Shown here piece by piece: positions 39,183 to 48,282 of a stretch of 64,000 nt of DNA. Source of the DNA: Rebecca billardiae RCC1528 (lineage: Eukaryota > Haptophyta); NCBI GenBank assembly GCA_965240325.2, contig OZ251223.1, forward strand, positions 3,534,001 to 3,598,000, written 5' to 3'. The position numbers and the translations under genes are program-made. The notes beneath the pieces were generated by a model. The model had not been told where the DNA came from. It searched no databases and was given only the letters and a program-made list of their open reading frames with translations. Each line of letters opens with the position of its first letter. Position 1 is the first letter of the stretch.

Positions 39183-42100
39183 TCACCAGTCCATCGCGCA
39201 GCGCCAGCGCGCCAGCGCCTCGTGCGCCTCGTTCGCCTCCCTCGCCGCCCTGACGCGCGCATACAAGACGGGGCACTCGCCGTTCTCGCAGAGGATGGCG
39301 TGCTGCGTCCCACCCGAGTGGCACTGCGCGCACCTCGCGCTCTCGAGCGCAAGCCGCTCGTCCCAGCGGCGACTGAGCTCGAGGGTGTCAAGCAGCGCCA
39401 GCGCAGAGCCCTCCGGATCGTCCTGGCACTTTTCGCACAGCACGCGGGCGCGGTCGCCCTCCACTGCGCCCGCGCTCGCGCTTGTCGCCGGCGGCAGCGG
39501 TGGTGGCGGCGGCAGCGGCTGGCGGCAGCGTGCGCAGCCGCCCGCCTCGCCGTGCGCGGCGCGCGAGAGGTATGCGCCGATGGCGGCCTGCTGCGCGCGC
39601 GCACCCGCTGGGCTCCGGCCGGGGCGCTGATCGGCTGTGGCCTGCTCCGCCCGGCGGCGCTTGCTGCCGGCGTGCGCGCCCGCCGGCGGCGCAGCCGGGG
39701 GCGCGCGGCGCGTGCCACACATGTCACAGCGCAGCGCTCGCAAGAGCGCCCCCTCGTGCAAGTACGTGCACGCCGCGCACGACCACGCGTGCGAGCCGGC
39801 CATCGCCGCGCCCGCGCCCGCGTGCGGCTCGCTCGCGCCGGCTGGCGGCGGCGGCGGGCGCTCCGACGCGCACGCGCCGCACGCGAGCGCGGCCGGCGTG
39901 TTGAGCAGCGTGCACACCGGGCACGCCCACTCCGCACCCTCGGCCGCCGGCGCGCAGGCGTCGCCCGCGAGCCGCGCGGAGCAGCCCGCCGCCGGCTCGG
40001 GGTGGCGGCGGGCCTCGCCCTCACGCCGCACGCCGAGCGCCGCCGCGTCCGCCGCGGGCGGCGGAGCGGCCGCTGCGGGCAGAGCGGCGGGTGCGGCCGC
40101 GGCGCGCGCGCTGAGCATCCCCGCCGCCGTCTCTGCTGGCAGCGGCGGCGCGGCGCGGCGCGCGCGCACGAGCGTGTGCGCGCCCGAGAGCGCCTCCGCG
40201 CACTCCGCCCTGCCCACGCCCGCCGTCTCGAGCAGCTCGCGCAGCGGCGGCAGCAGCTTGAGCCTCCAGTACAGCCCCGCGTCCAGAGGGGCGCCGAGCA
40301 GCAGCGCGCGCAGCGGCTCCTCCGCCGCGTCGTGCTGCCGCTCGTGCCCCGCGCGCAGCACGTACTGCACGCGCTCGCCCAGCACGTGCGAGCGGCCGCG
40401 GTCGCGCATGCGCTGGCGCACGGCGAGGTGCACGTGCGGGCCGATGATGCCGGCCGCGCGCGCGTCGAGCGGCGGCGCCGTGGCTGCGAGCGCGCGCTCG
40501 GCCGCCGCGTCGACGGCGCGCCCCTCGACGCGCCAGAGCCCGCCGCTCATCGCGTAGTCCAGAGGACTCAGACCTTCGCCGCTCAGGAGCCGGCGCGCGT
40601 GCGCGCGCGCCGCGCCCACAGCTGCCTCGTGCGCCGTCTGCCCCGGCGGCGGCGCGCGGAGCAGCGCGTCGACGACCGCGCGCACGCCCGCGCGCACCGC
40701 GCCCGCCTCGCGCCGCCACTCGGAGCGGAGGCCCTTCACGAGCAGCGGCGGCGGCGGCGCGCGCGCGCATCTCTCGGGGTGCGCGCGCACCTTCACGGCC
40801 GCCGGGTGCTCGAGCCCGGCGTACCGGTTGACGTGGAGCAGCAGGAACGGGTGCAGCACGCGCTCGGCGAGCAGACGCATCGGCGCGGGCAGCGCGGCGT
40901 TGACCGCGGCCACGGCCACGTCGGCGGCCACGGCCGCGAGCCGCGCGGCGGCGCGCACGGCCGCGTCCGACTCGCCCGCGCCGACGCCGCGCACGCGGAC
41001 AAACAGGGAGTCCGTCTGGCCGTACACCACGCGCAGCTCGGGCGCGCGCTCGGACGGCGGGCGCGGCGCCGCCGACGCGCCCGCGGGCCGCGCGGCGGCG
41101 CTCCGCGCGGCCGCGAGCGCGACAGCCACGTCGCGCTGCACGGCCGCCGACTCGACGACGGCGCGCGCCGCGTGGCACGCCGCCGAGCCGAGTGCGAGGC
41201 ACGCGTCTGCCAGCTCGACCGCTCGGAGCGGCGACGCCGCCGCGCCGCAGAAGCCGTACATGGCGTTGGCCGTCAGCTTGATTGCACGCTGCCTCGAGTC
41301 GAGCGCCGCGCGCTCGTGCGCACTCGACGCGAGCGAGAGCTCCGAGCGCACGCGCGCGCGCGCGTCGATGAGCGCGAGCAACAGGCGCGGGAGCACGCCC
41401 CGGCGCACGGCCGGGCGGACAAACACGGCGCCGGAGGGCACGCGGTGCACCTCCGCCTCGCTCAGGCCGGCGGGCAGCCCGACGCACGGGCCGAGGCGCG
41501 CCGGGCGCCGCGGCTCTGGCGCGGCGCCCGAGGGCGGCGCCGCCGCCCAAGGGTGCGCCGCCGCCGGCGCGTCGGCCGGCGGCGGCCGTTGCGAGGCGTG
41601 GGCGGCAGCGCGGTCGTCGTCGATGCCGGCGCCGCCCGCGCGCGCCGACTTGTCGGCCGGCTCCTCCCCGTCGTGCTCGGACCAGCCGTCCTCCCACAGC
41701 GCAGCGCCGCCGCCCACGCCGTCGCGCCCGTCGTCCTCCTCGTCCTCCTCGTCCTGCACCTCGGCCGGCTGACGCGATGGCGTGGCGCCGCCGCCGCCGG
41801 CGCCGGGCGGCGCGGCCGGCGGCGGCGGCGCGCGCAGCAGCGTGCAGTAGCACAGGTTGTGCGCGGCAAACAGCGACGGGTAGAGCGAGGCAAAGTCGAG
41901 CACGGCGACCGGCTCGCCGCGGCCGTACGCGCCGGCCGTGCCCGCCTCGATCGGGTGGATGAGGAACGGCGACTGGGTCTGCCCGCCCGCGCCCGTGTCC
42001 AGCTTGCGCACCGCGTACCCGAGCCGGCGCGCCGCGCGGCGCAGCAGCGACCACGTGCGCACGAGCTGCGCGCGGTACAGCACGTGCGCGAGCGGGAGGC

Positions 42101-45100
42101 CCGTCAGCCGGCCGAGCTCGCACGTCTCTCCGAGCGTGTTGAGCGCGCGGAGCAGCCGCGCGCACGCGCGCACGCGCGAGAGGGCGTACTGGCCGAGCCG
42201 CGCGCTGCCGCCCTCCCGCTGCTCAGCCCTCAGCAGCCGCACCGCCGCCGGGCCGAGGACCTCGAGCGTCTCGCCGAGCACCGAGCGCGCGCTCGCCTCG
42301 AGCGAGTAGCTGGGCGCGGCGCGCGCGCTGAGCACGTGCCTCAGCACGTCCACGCACAGCCGCCCCTCGCACTCGAGCCGGAAGGTCTCCTCGTTCGAGG
42401 TGGCCGCCATGCGCCCGGCGCGGCGCACGGCGGCGGGGTCGTACATCACCACCGAGCGCAGCCGCGCGCCCGGCCGCGCCGCGTCCGTGCGGCGGCACAG
42501 CCGCAGGCCGCGCGGCGCCGCGTCGGCGGCCGAGGTGGCGCGCGCGCGCGCGAGCAGCGGCAGCCATGCCGCCCTCGCGTCGTAGCACGCGAGCACGTCC
42601 GGGTCGGCGGTGCCGACGAGCCAGTGCTCAAACGCGCGGAGCATGCCCCCCTCGTCCTCCGGCGCCGACTCGTGCACCGCCACGCCCGGCAGACGGAGCG
42701 GCGCGCCGGCGGCGTGGCCGCGGCGCGTGAAGAGGTGCCAGCGCCAGGCGGCGTGAGCGCCGCGCGCGCCGACGTGCGGCGGCGGCGCGGCCGCGGCGCC
42801 GCGCGGCCAGTCCTCGCACAGCGCGCACGCGATCATCACCACCTCGTCCTCGTCCGCAATGGGCGAGCGTACCTGTGGCGGCGGCGGCGCCGCCGCCGCG
42901 CGCGCGCCGCCGCTCGCGCCGCCCGCCTGCTCCGCACCGCCCGCGCGCGCCGCGGGCTCAGCGGGCACGCCCTGCACGCACTGCACGCACGCGAGCGCGA
43001 GCACGCGAAGCGGCGGCAGCGCGGGCAGCGCGCGCGGCGCCGGCGCGGGCGCAGCCGCGGCTGGCGATGCGGCAGCGGGGGCGGTGTCGCCACCGGCCCC
43101 GCGTGGCGCATGCGTGCCGGCCACAGCTGCTGCGCTCGCGGCGCCACCGCTGTCGACCGGATCGTCCGCGCCGTCGCCGTCTGCATCATCCAGCAGCCGC
43201 GAGGCGTCGGGCGTGAGCGCGCACACGAGGCTCGGCGGTGCGCACAGCTCGCGCGCCGCGCGCGCACAGCGCCGCGCCTCGTGCCCTGCGGGCAGCACCA
43301 CCGCGCCCGGCCGCACGCCAATCCAGCCGCCGCCGCCCAGCCCGAGCTCCGCGAGCACGCGCTCGATCGGCGCGACGTCGTCCTCGTACAGCTGCCGCCG
43401 CGCCGGCACCCACGCCAGCTCGGCGCCCGGCGGCGGCGGCGGCGGCGGCTCGGCGCCCGCCGAGCCCGAGGCCGGCCGCGGCGGCGTGGCCGATGCCGCA
43501 CTGGGCGGCGCGCCGCCGGCTGCGGCGCTCGGCGCGGGCGCGGGCTGGAGCATGCGCGCGCGCAGCACGGCGCACACGGCCGGGAGCGCCGCGCACCGCC
43601 GCACGCGCACGCGCAGCATCGGCCGCGCGCCCGCGCCCCTCGCCTCGCCCGCGGATCCGCCGTCATCCCCGTCCGAGCAGCCGCCGTCCCCGCCCTCCCC
43701 GCCGCCGTCGTAGCAGTCGAACGGCGTGAGCCACTCCCCCCACGCGCACAGAACGTCGGAGGCGGCGGCGGCGGCGGCGCGGCCGGTGCGGCAGCCCGTG
43801 CGCAGGGCGGAGCGGAGGGCGTCGACGAGCTGGGCGCACGCGCGCGAGAGCGCCTCGGCCGTCGCGCACGCCGTCGGCAGCGCGTGCATGCCCTGCCCGC
43901 CCGCGCACGCGCACGCGCGCTCGCGCCCGGCCGCGCACATGCGCGCCCGAACGCCGCCGCCGCCCGCTGGCGCCGCCGCCTCGAGGCAGGTGGGCGTGTC
44001 CACGACGAGGGTGGGGTGGTACGGCCCAAGGCGCACGACGAGCGTGCCGCCGCGCACGTCCGTGGCGTACAGCGTGAACCAGTCCGCGCCGGGCCCGGGC
44101 AGCTGCGCGCGCTCGACCGCGCCGCCGCTGCCACCGCGCGCGCCGTCGGGCGAAGCCGCAGCCGCCGCGTCGGCCGCGCGGGCGTGGCCAGGCGCGCGCG
44201 CTGCTGACGACAGCTCGGGCGGGCGGCAGCTGTGGCTCTGCTCGTGGGCGATGTCGAGCAGCATGCCGACGTGCTCGACGACAGGCGCGGGCGCACGTGA
44301 AGGCCGAGGCCTCCCCGCTCGCCCACGCTCGCTCGCGCCGCCGCCCGCTGCGCGTGCGCTCGTGGCCCGTGTGCCGGGCGCCGCACCCAGCGGCTGCGGC
44401 GGCGGCGGCGCGTGCGCTGACGGCAGCGGCGCCTTGCGCGGAGGTGCGAGCGGCTCGGGGCTGCTGCGCGGGGGCAGCGCCGCGGCCGCGCTCTGCCCCG
44501 GCACGTCCGTGCCCGACAGCGCGTCTTGCACGGCGGGTGCTCGCGGCCGCTGCGCCCGATAGTAGTCCGTGAGAGTGCCGGCGCCGCGCGCAGACGACTG
44601 CGGCTGCGCGCGTCCCACGCCGCGCGAGGCGGCGCGCGCGCGCGAGCTGAAGAGCGCGAGCAAGATGCTCTCGGCCGCGCGCGCGTCGCCGCCCACCGCC
44701 GCGGGCAGGTTGCAGTGCAGGCCTGAGACCGGCAGCGGCATCGACGACGCCTCCTCCGCACCCTCCGCCGCGCGCGCGGCCTCCTCGGCCGCAGCAGCCG
44801 CGCCCGCGGCCACCCCAGCGGCCGTCGAGGTCGCCGCCGTCGTCGGTGCCATCGCGCCCGTGGCCGGGCGGAGCTGCCGCCCCTCCATGCCGAACTGCTC
44901 GCACAGCCTCTCGTCGGCGAACACGCGCGCGCGCAGCCGCGTGGCGAGCTCGACCACCTCCCGGTCCGCAGAGCGCGCCCAGTCGGTGGCGGCCACGAGG
45001 CCCGCGCCCAGCGGAGAGGCGGCTCCGGCGAGTGCGCGCGCGTGTGGCGGAGCGGCGGCGCACGGCGAGCCGAGGACGAGGACGACGGAGCGACCACGCC

Positions 45101-45530
45101 GACGCTCGGCCGCCATGCGCTTCGCCAGCGCCGCGTGCAGCGCCGCCTCCTCTTGGCCCCCCGCGGGCAAGTGCGCGCCGATCACGCACCAGCCCTGATG
45201 ATACGTGAGCAGGCAGGAGACGCCTGTGCTCGCGGCCAGTCGAGCGCCGAGAGGCGCGGCATCGGCGCCGAGGGCGAGCTGCTTCCTCGTGAAGATCGCG
45301 ACGCCCTCACCCTCCAGCCCCGAGAAGAAGGCGTCCCAGCCGGCGAGCCGGCCGCCGAGCGCCTCTGGCTGCGCCTCGATCTCGCCCAGCGAGACACGCA
45401 GGCCGCAGACGACAAGGACGTCGACCCGGTAGCGCTCGAGCCAGCGCGCGAGCGAGCCGGCCTCAGCGCTCATCGCCTCCACGGCCGCGCGCCACCCGTT
45501 GGGCGGCGCGATGGCCACGACCTGCAGCAT
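39183..45530 (-). CDS. REV3: REV3-like family B DNA polymerase (pol zeta catalytic subunit), heavily elaborated
   Basis: 2115 residues from ATG 45530; the frame also has an ATG at 45680, but that leaves only 39 bp to the divergent PUB gene. Translesion polymerase by family. Motif A VLDFASLYPSLFAAHN (about 1210), motif B IKLTANAMYGFCGA (about 1420), motif C VVYGQTDSLFVR (about 1503), then KGLRSEWRRE. The -VLDF.SLYPS- block, the FVRPAVRRGVLPRLL stretch and the C-terminal CysA/CysB fingers (CARCRQP...CEKC; CAQCHSG...CENGECPVLY) favour zeta over delta. Residues 1-230 look like a degraded exonuclease III/APE fold. Two RanBP2 fingers (WACPVCTLLN, WSCAACTYLHEG) sit before CysA. A PIP-degron-like GTLTDYYRAQR is near 323. 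Long Ala/Gly/Pro inserts abound. The Gln in motif C, normally Asp, is odd. REV7-binding motif not located. Confidence 0.8.
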   Translation of the reverse strand: MLQVVAIAPPNGWRAAVEAMSAEAGSLARWLERYRVDVLVVCGLRVSLGEIEAQPEALGGRLAGWDAFFSGLEGEGVAIFTRKQLALGADAAPLGARLAASTGVSCLLTYHQGWCVIGAHLPAGGQEEAALHAALAKRMAAERRRGRSVVLVLGSPCAAAPPHARALAGAASPLGAGLVAATDWARSADREVVELATRLRARVFADERLCEQFGMEGRQLRPATGAMAPTTAATSTAAGVAAGAAAAAEEAARAAEGAEEASSMPLPVSGLHCNLPAAVGGDARAAESILLALFSSRARAASRGVGRAQPQSSARGAGTLTDYYRAQRPRAPAVQDALSGTDVPGQSAAAALPPRSSPEPLAPPRKAPLPSAHAPPPPQPLGAAPGTRATSARAAGGGASERGRAGRPRPSRAPAPVVEHVGMLLDIAHEQSHSCRPPELSSAARAPGHARAADAAAAASPDGARGGSGGAVERAQLPGPGADWFTLYATDVRGGTLVVRLGPYHPTLVVDTPTCLEAAAPAGGGGVRARMCAAGRERACACAGGQGMHALPTACATAEALSRACAQLVDALRSALRTGCRTGRAAAAAASDVLCAWGEWLTPFDCYDGGGEGGDGGCSDGDDGGSAGEARGAGARPMLRVRVRRCAALPAVCAVLRARMLQPAPAPSAAAGGAPPSAASATPPRPASGSAGAEPPPPPPPGAELAWVPARRQLYEDDVAPIERVLAELGLGGGGWIGVRPGAVVLPAGHEARRCARAARELCAPPSLVCALTPDASRLLDDADGDGADDPVDSGGAASAAAVAGTHAPRGAGGDTAPAAASPAAAAPAPAPRALPALPPLRVLALACVQCVQGVPAEPAARAGGAEQAGGASGGARAAAAPPPPQVRSPIADEDEVVMIACALCEDWPRGAAAAPPPHVGARGAHAAWRWHLFTRRGHAAGAPLRLPGVAVHESAPEDEGGMLRAFEHWLVGTADPDVLACYDARAAWLPLLARARATSAADAAPRGLRLCRRTDAARPGARLRSVVMYDPAAVRRAGRMAATSNEETFRLECEGRLCVDVLRHVLSARAAPSYSLEASARSVLGETLEVLGPAAVRLLRAEQREGGSARLGQYALSRVRACARLLRALNTLGETCELGRLTGLPLAHVLYRAQLVRTWSLLRRAARRLGYAVRKLDTGAGGQTQSPFLIHPIEAGTAGAYGRGEPVAVLDFASLYPSLFAAHNLCYCTLLRAPPPPAAPPGAGGGGATPSRQPAEVQDEEDEEDDGRDGVGGGAALWEDGWSEHDGEEPADKSARAGGAGIDDDRAAAHASQRPPPADAPAAAHPWAAAPPSGAAPEPRRPARLGPCVGLPAGLSEAEVHRVPSGAVFVRPAVRRGVLPRLLLALIDARARVRSELSLASSAHERAALDSRQRAIKLTANAMYGFCGAAASPLRAVELADACLALGSAACHAARAVVESAAVQRDVAVALAAARSAAARPAGASAAPRPPSERAPELRVVYGQTDSLFVRVRGVGAGESDAAVRAAARLAAVAADVAVAAVNAALPAPMRLLAERVLHPFLLLHVNRYAGLEHPAAVKVRAHPERCARAPPPPLLVKGLRSEWRREAGAVRAGVRAVVDALLRAPPPGQTAHEAAVGAARAHARRLLSGEGLSPLDYAMSGGLWRVEGRAVDAAAERALAATAPPLDARAAGIIGPHVHLAVRQRMRDRGRSHVLGERVQYVLRAGHERQHDAAEEPLRALLLGAPLDAGLYWRLKLLPPLRELLETAGVGRAECAEALSGAHTLVRARRAAPPLPAETAAGMLSARAAAAPAALPAAAAPPPAADAAALGVRREGEARRHPEPAAGCSARLAGDACAPAAEGAEWACPVCTLLNTPAALACGACASERPPPPPAGASEPHAGAGAAMAGSHAWSCAACTYLHEGALLRALRCDMCGTRRAPPAAPPAGAHAGSKRRRAEQATADQRPGRSPAGARAQQAAIGAYLSRAAHGEAGGCARCRQPLPPPPPLPPATSASAGAVEGDRARVLCEKCQDDPEGSALALLDTLELSRRWDERLALESARCAQCHSGGTQHAILCENGECPVLYARVRAAREANEAHEALARWRCAMDW

Positions 45531-45719
45531 CTTGGGCTCAGCGCGGAGCGCCGCCGGCCATCGCGTTTTGAGTTTGCGCCCGCCCAGTCCGGGAAGGCCC
45601 GCCCGAGCGAGCTTTCCAGCAGGACCGCTGATCATGAGCAAAGCGTTGCTTGAGACTGAGACTGTCTTGCTGGTGAGCATCCGCCGCCGTGGCGAGCGGC
45701 GGCCAGCTAAAGAGCGGAG
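45531..45719. promoter_or_regulatory. Probable shared promoter, REV3-like / PUB protein
   Basis: 189 bases between the preferred REV3-like ATG and the PUB-protein ATG, head to head; the size is similar to the other two divergent gaps in this window (201 and 165 bp). This similarity is part of the reason for choosing the 45530 start. Confidence 0.3.
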
Positions 45720-46271
45720 ATGAGCGGCTCGAGCGCGCCAACAGTCGAGGAGGCGATCGCCCTGCTGCGCAGCAACCCAGCGGGTCAGGTGGTACTCGTC
45801 GCGGATCCACTCTTCACCATCCTCAAAAACGCCTCGCCGCGCCCCGCCGATGGCCAGCCCGCCGTACTCGGCGCACCAAAGTTCCGCACGCTGCGCCGCG
45901 GCAACGCCAAGTTTGCACAGAGCGTCGGTGCGATGCGCGGTGGCGTGCGGCTGCTACGCGCCGCAGGCTTCCGCGACGACGAGACGGGAGAATCGCTCGT
46001 CATGCCCGACGACGCTGACCCGAATCTCGTGCAGGCCGCCAAGGCGGCGCTCAAGTCGCTGGTGAAGGAAGCCAACGCTGAAATCGAGCGCGAGCGTGCA
46101 GAGGAGAATCGCAAGGCCGGCGAGAGGTTGGCTGAGCTTAAGCGCGTGCAGGAGAAGAACTCGGAGAAGCGTAATGGCGAGCAACAGGCCGAGCGCGCGC
46201 GCGTCATGCGCGAGCTTGCCGCCACGCGCTGGGAGCACGAACGGCAGCGCGACCCGACCAACTTTGGCTGA
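45720..46271 (+). CDS. PUB-domain protein
   Basis: 183 residues from ATG 45720. Residues about 5-105 form a PUB domain, the p97/VCP (and HOIP-type) binding module of PNGase and UBXD1: TVEEAIALLRSNPAGQVV, LFTILKNAS, KFRTLRRGNAKFAQSVG and LLRAAGFRDDETGESLVMPD are the expected helical core and loop. A charged coiled coil follows (ANAEIERERAEENRKAGERLAELKRVQEK). It lacks the transglutaminase or UBX domain of the better-known members, so it is probably a small adaptor that links p97 to ubiquitin-dependent turnover. The function beyond PUB binding is inference. Confidence 0.85.
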   Translation: MSGSSAPTVEEAIALLRSNPAGQVVLVADPLFTILKNASPRPADGQPAVLGAPKFRTLRRGNAKFAQSVGAMRGGVRLLRAAGFRDDETGESLVMPDDADPNLVQAAKAALKSLVKEANAEIERERAEENRKAGERLAELKRVQEKNSEKRNGEQQAERARVMRELAATRWEHERQRDPTNFG

Positions 46272-48282
46272 TTCGCTGATGAACTTTGTCAATTGCAGCT
46301 TTGCGCCAGGCGGACGTAGCGTGGCGCTGCTGTGACGGCAGCCGCGCTTGGATGGTGACGAGCTGCTATCGGTGAGGGTGGTGGCGACCCAGGGCGGCAC
46401 TGCTGCCCTCACCGGGCCGTCCTGCGTCTGATGCGGCGTCTGCTTTCACTTGGCAGAGGTATAAACTCCGATCCGCCGAACTCTAAGTGACAGCTCCGTT
46501 TCGGACCCCCCTGTTGGCCTATATCCCTTGATAACGGCTCCGCTTTACGTCTTAATTGCATGGCCCTGAGACCGCGATTATTAAGTCAACCAAGCTGCGG
46601 ACCATGTCACCATGACTATTAGTATTGACTCATGTCATGATGCACGGACTAGCTCTGACTGCCCGAGACGTCCTGAGACAGCACTCTGAGCCGAGACGAG
46701 TCGGTCGAGTCGCGCTTCCGTCACTGACAGGTCAGAGCGATCCGGACACTATCTAACTGTCTATATCTATATCTAGATATCTATATCTAGATATATGTTG
46801 ATATGCGCAAATGGCACCCGGCGAGTAACCCGGGCTGGACCGTACGGTTAGTTATTACAGAAAACAGCAGATGACAGTCTGATGAACCTACTATTGTAAT
46901 TGGAGGTTTATTGGCGCGCGCCGTGATCAGTGATGATGATCCATGTGGCTGGCGGCTGGCCGGATCATATCCGTCCAAGACCAACCAAGGGACCGCCTGG
47001 GGTGCCATCGCCGGTGAGCCGCAGGGGGGGTCTTCCACGGCCCGCGGGCGCGCCGCGCGCCGCCGCCCGCCCGGACTGCCGCCACCCGGACTGCATCACT
47101 GCATCGCCTGCATCGCCTGCATCGCCCGCATTGGTGATGCAGCCGGGCAGTGACGTGCCAGCCGGTGTCAGTGGCCTGCCGTCGGACTGCACGAACAGGC
47201 CGAATCGTAGTACAACTGTAGTCGTATATTTAACGACGTGGTATGCAACGGGCAACTGGCAAGCGTCAGGCTCAGAGTGCAGCAGACACATAGAATGCGT
47301 CCGCGCCTTCCAACCAGGTCAGGCAGTCAGTGCGCCACCCGCAGCCCTGCCCCCCTGAGGGAGCAGGGCCGGGATGGAGCACCGCCTCGGCCTGGGGCAC
47401 GCGGCGGCGACGGCAAATGCCGCCGCGGCCGAGCGCCTTCCGAAGCACTTGGATGAGGGTGAGGTCGTAGTCAATGTCGCCGCCCGCCGACCTAGCAGCG
47501 AGCAGCTGCGGCAGACGGCAGCCGCGGCTGTCGCCCCCGTGCGCCCGCGTGGGCGCCTGGATGAGGATGAGGTCGTAGTATGCGTCGCCGCGCGCCGGCC
47601 AAGCGGCGCGCAGCTGCAGAAGAGGGGCTTGGAGAGTGAGCGCGCCGCCTACATCTCGCCTGCCTGAGCTGTGTGCGTCTCTTATTCTTAGTAAACTGTG
47701 TAGTGCGCTCTGGGCGATGAAGCGGATGAGCTTGTAGTCGACGTCGCAGCCCGGCCCGCCGGCGGGCTGCTGCAGATGCAGTGCTGCTTGATGCTGGGGT
47801 CAGTATATGATTCATATCCGCGAGCAGTGGTCACTACCATTGAGCGCCGTGCCCGCGAATCCGATTCAGCATTAACTAATAAGCTAGTGTAGTCACTCAT
47901 CATTGTGTCAGCGCCCGCAGGCGCAGCCAGCTCAGCGGCCCGAGCTGCCCCGTACTGGCCCTAGTGCCCTAGACCGAACGCCGTCACCAACCACCGCCGC
48001 CAGTGGACGCATGTGATGCCATATATGTCCTGTTATTCAACGAAGGGCGATCGCTAGGCTCGCTAGCTCACGACCGATGTATATGTGGCCGGCTGTCGCG
48101 GCTGGCTCGCTTCGCGGAATCGCGGTGGGGGATCCGGGGAATCGTGCGCGTAAGCGCGCCGTGGAGAAGAGCGTGCTGCGCCTCGCGATCGGCGTGCTGT
48201 CCGCGCTGGCGATCTTCCGGCTCTCGGACGATCAGGGCTCACTTCAACTGTCCCTGTCTCGTCCCGTGTCCGCCCCCGTCCG
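46272..48282. other. Gene-poor spacer
   Basis: Two kilobases of lower-GC sequence with no recognisable gene. It holds a TATATCTAGATATC-type short palindromic repeat near 46.76-46.80 kb and three imperfect copies of a 63-bp segment at 47.45-47.78 kb (listed separately). Confidence 0.45.
47449..47775 (+). repeat. Three imperfect copies of a 63-bp coding-like segment
   Basis: Copies start near 47449, 47557 and 47712. The first two read LDEGEVVVNVAARRPSSEQL and LDEDEVVVCVAARRPSGAQL in one frame; the third (GATGAAGCGGATGAGCTTG...) is degenerate. Spacing is 108 then about 155 bp. The first two lie in an open frame from 47374 to 47667. It may be a relic of a repeat-containing protein; no family recognised. 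Confidence 0.4.

Noticed and set aside
39222-44207. A 1661-codon plus-strand ORF
   Set aside because: Antisense shadow of the REV3-like gene: Arg/Ala/His-rich without domains, while the minus strand has polymerase motifs A, B and C.
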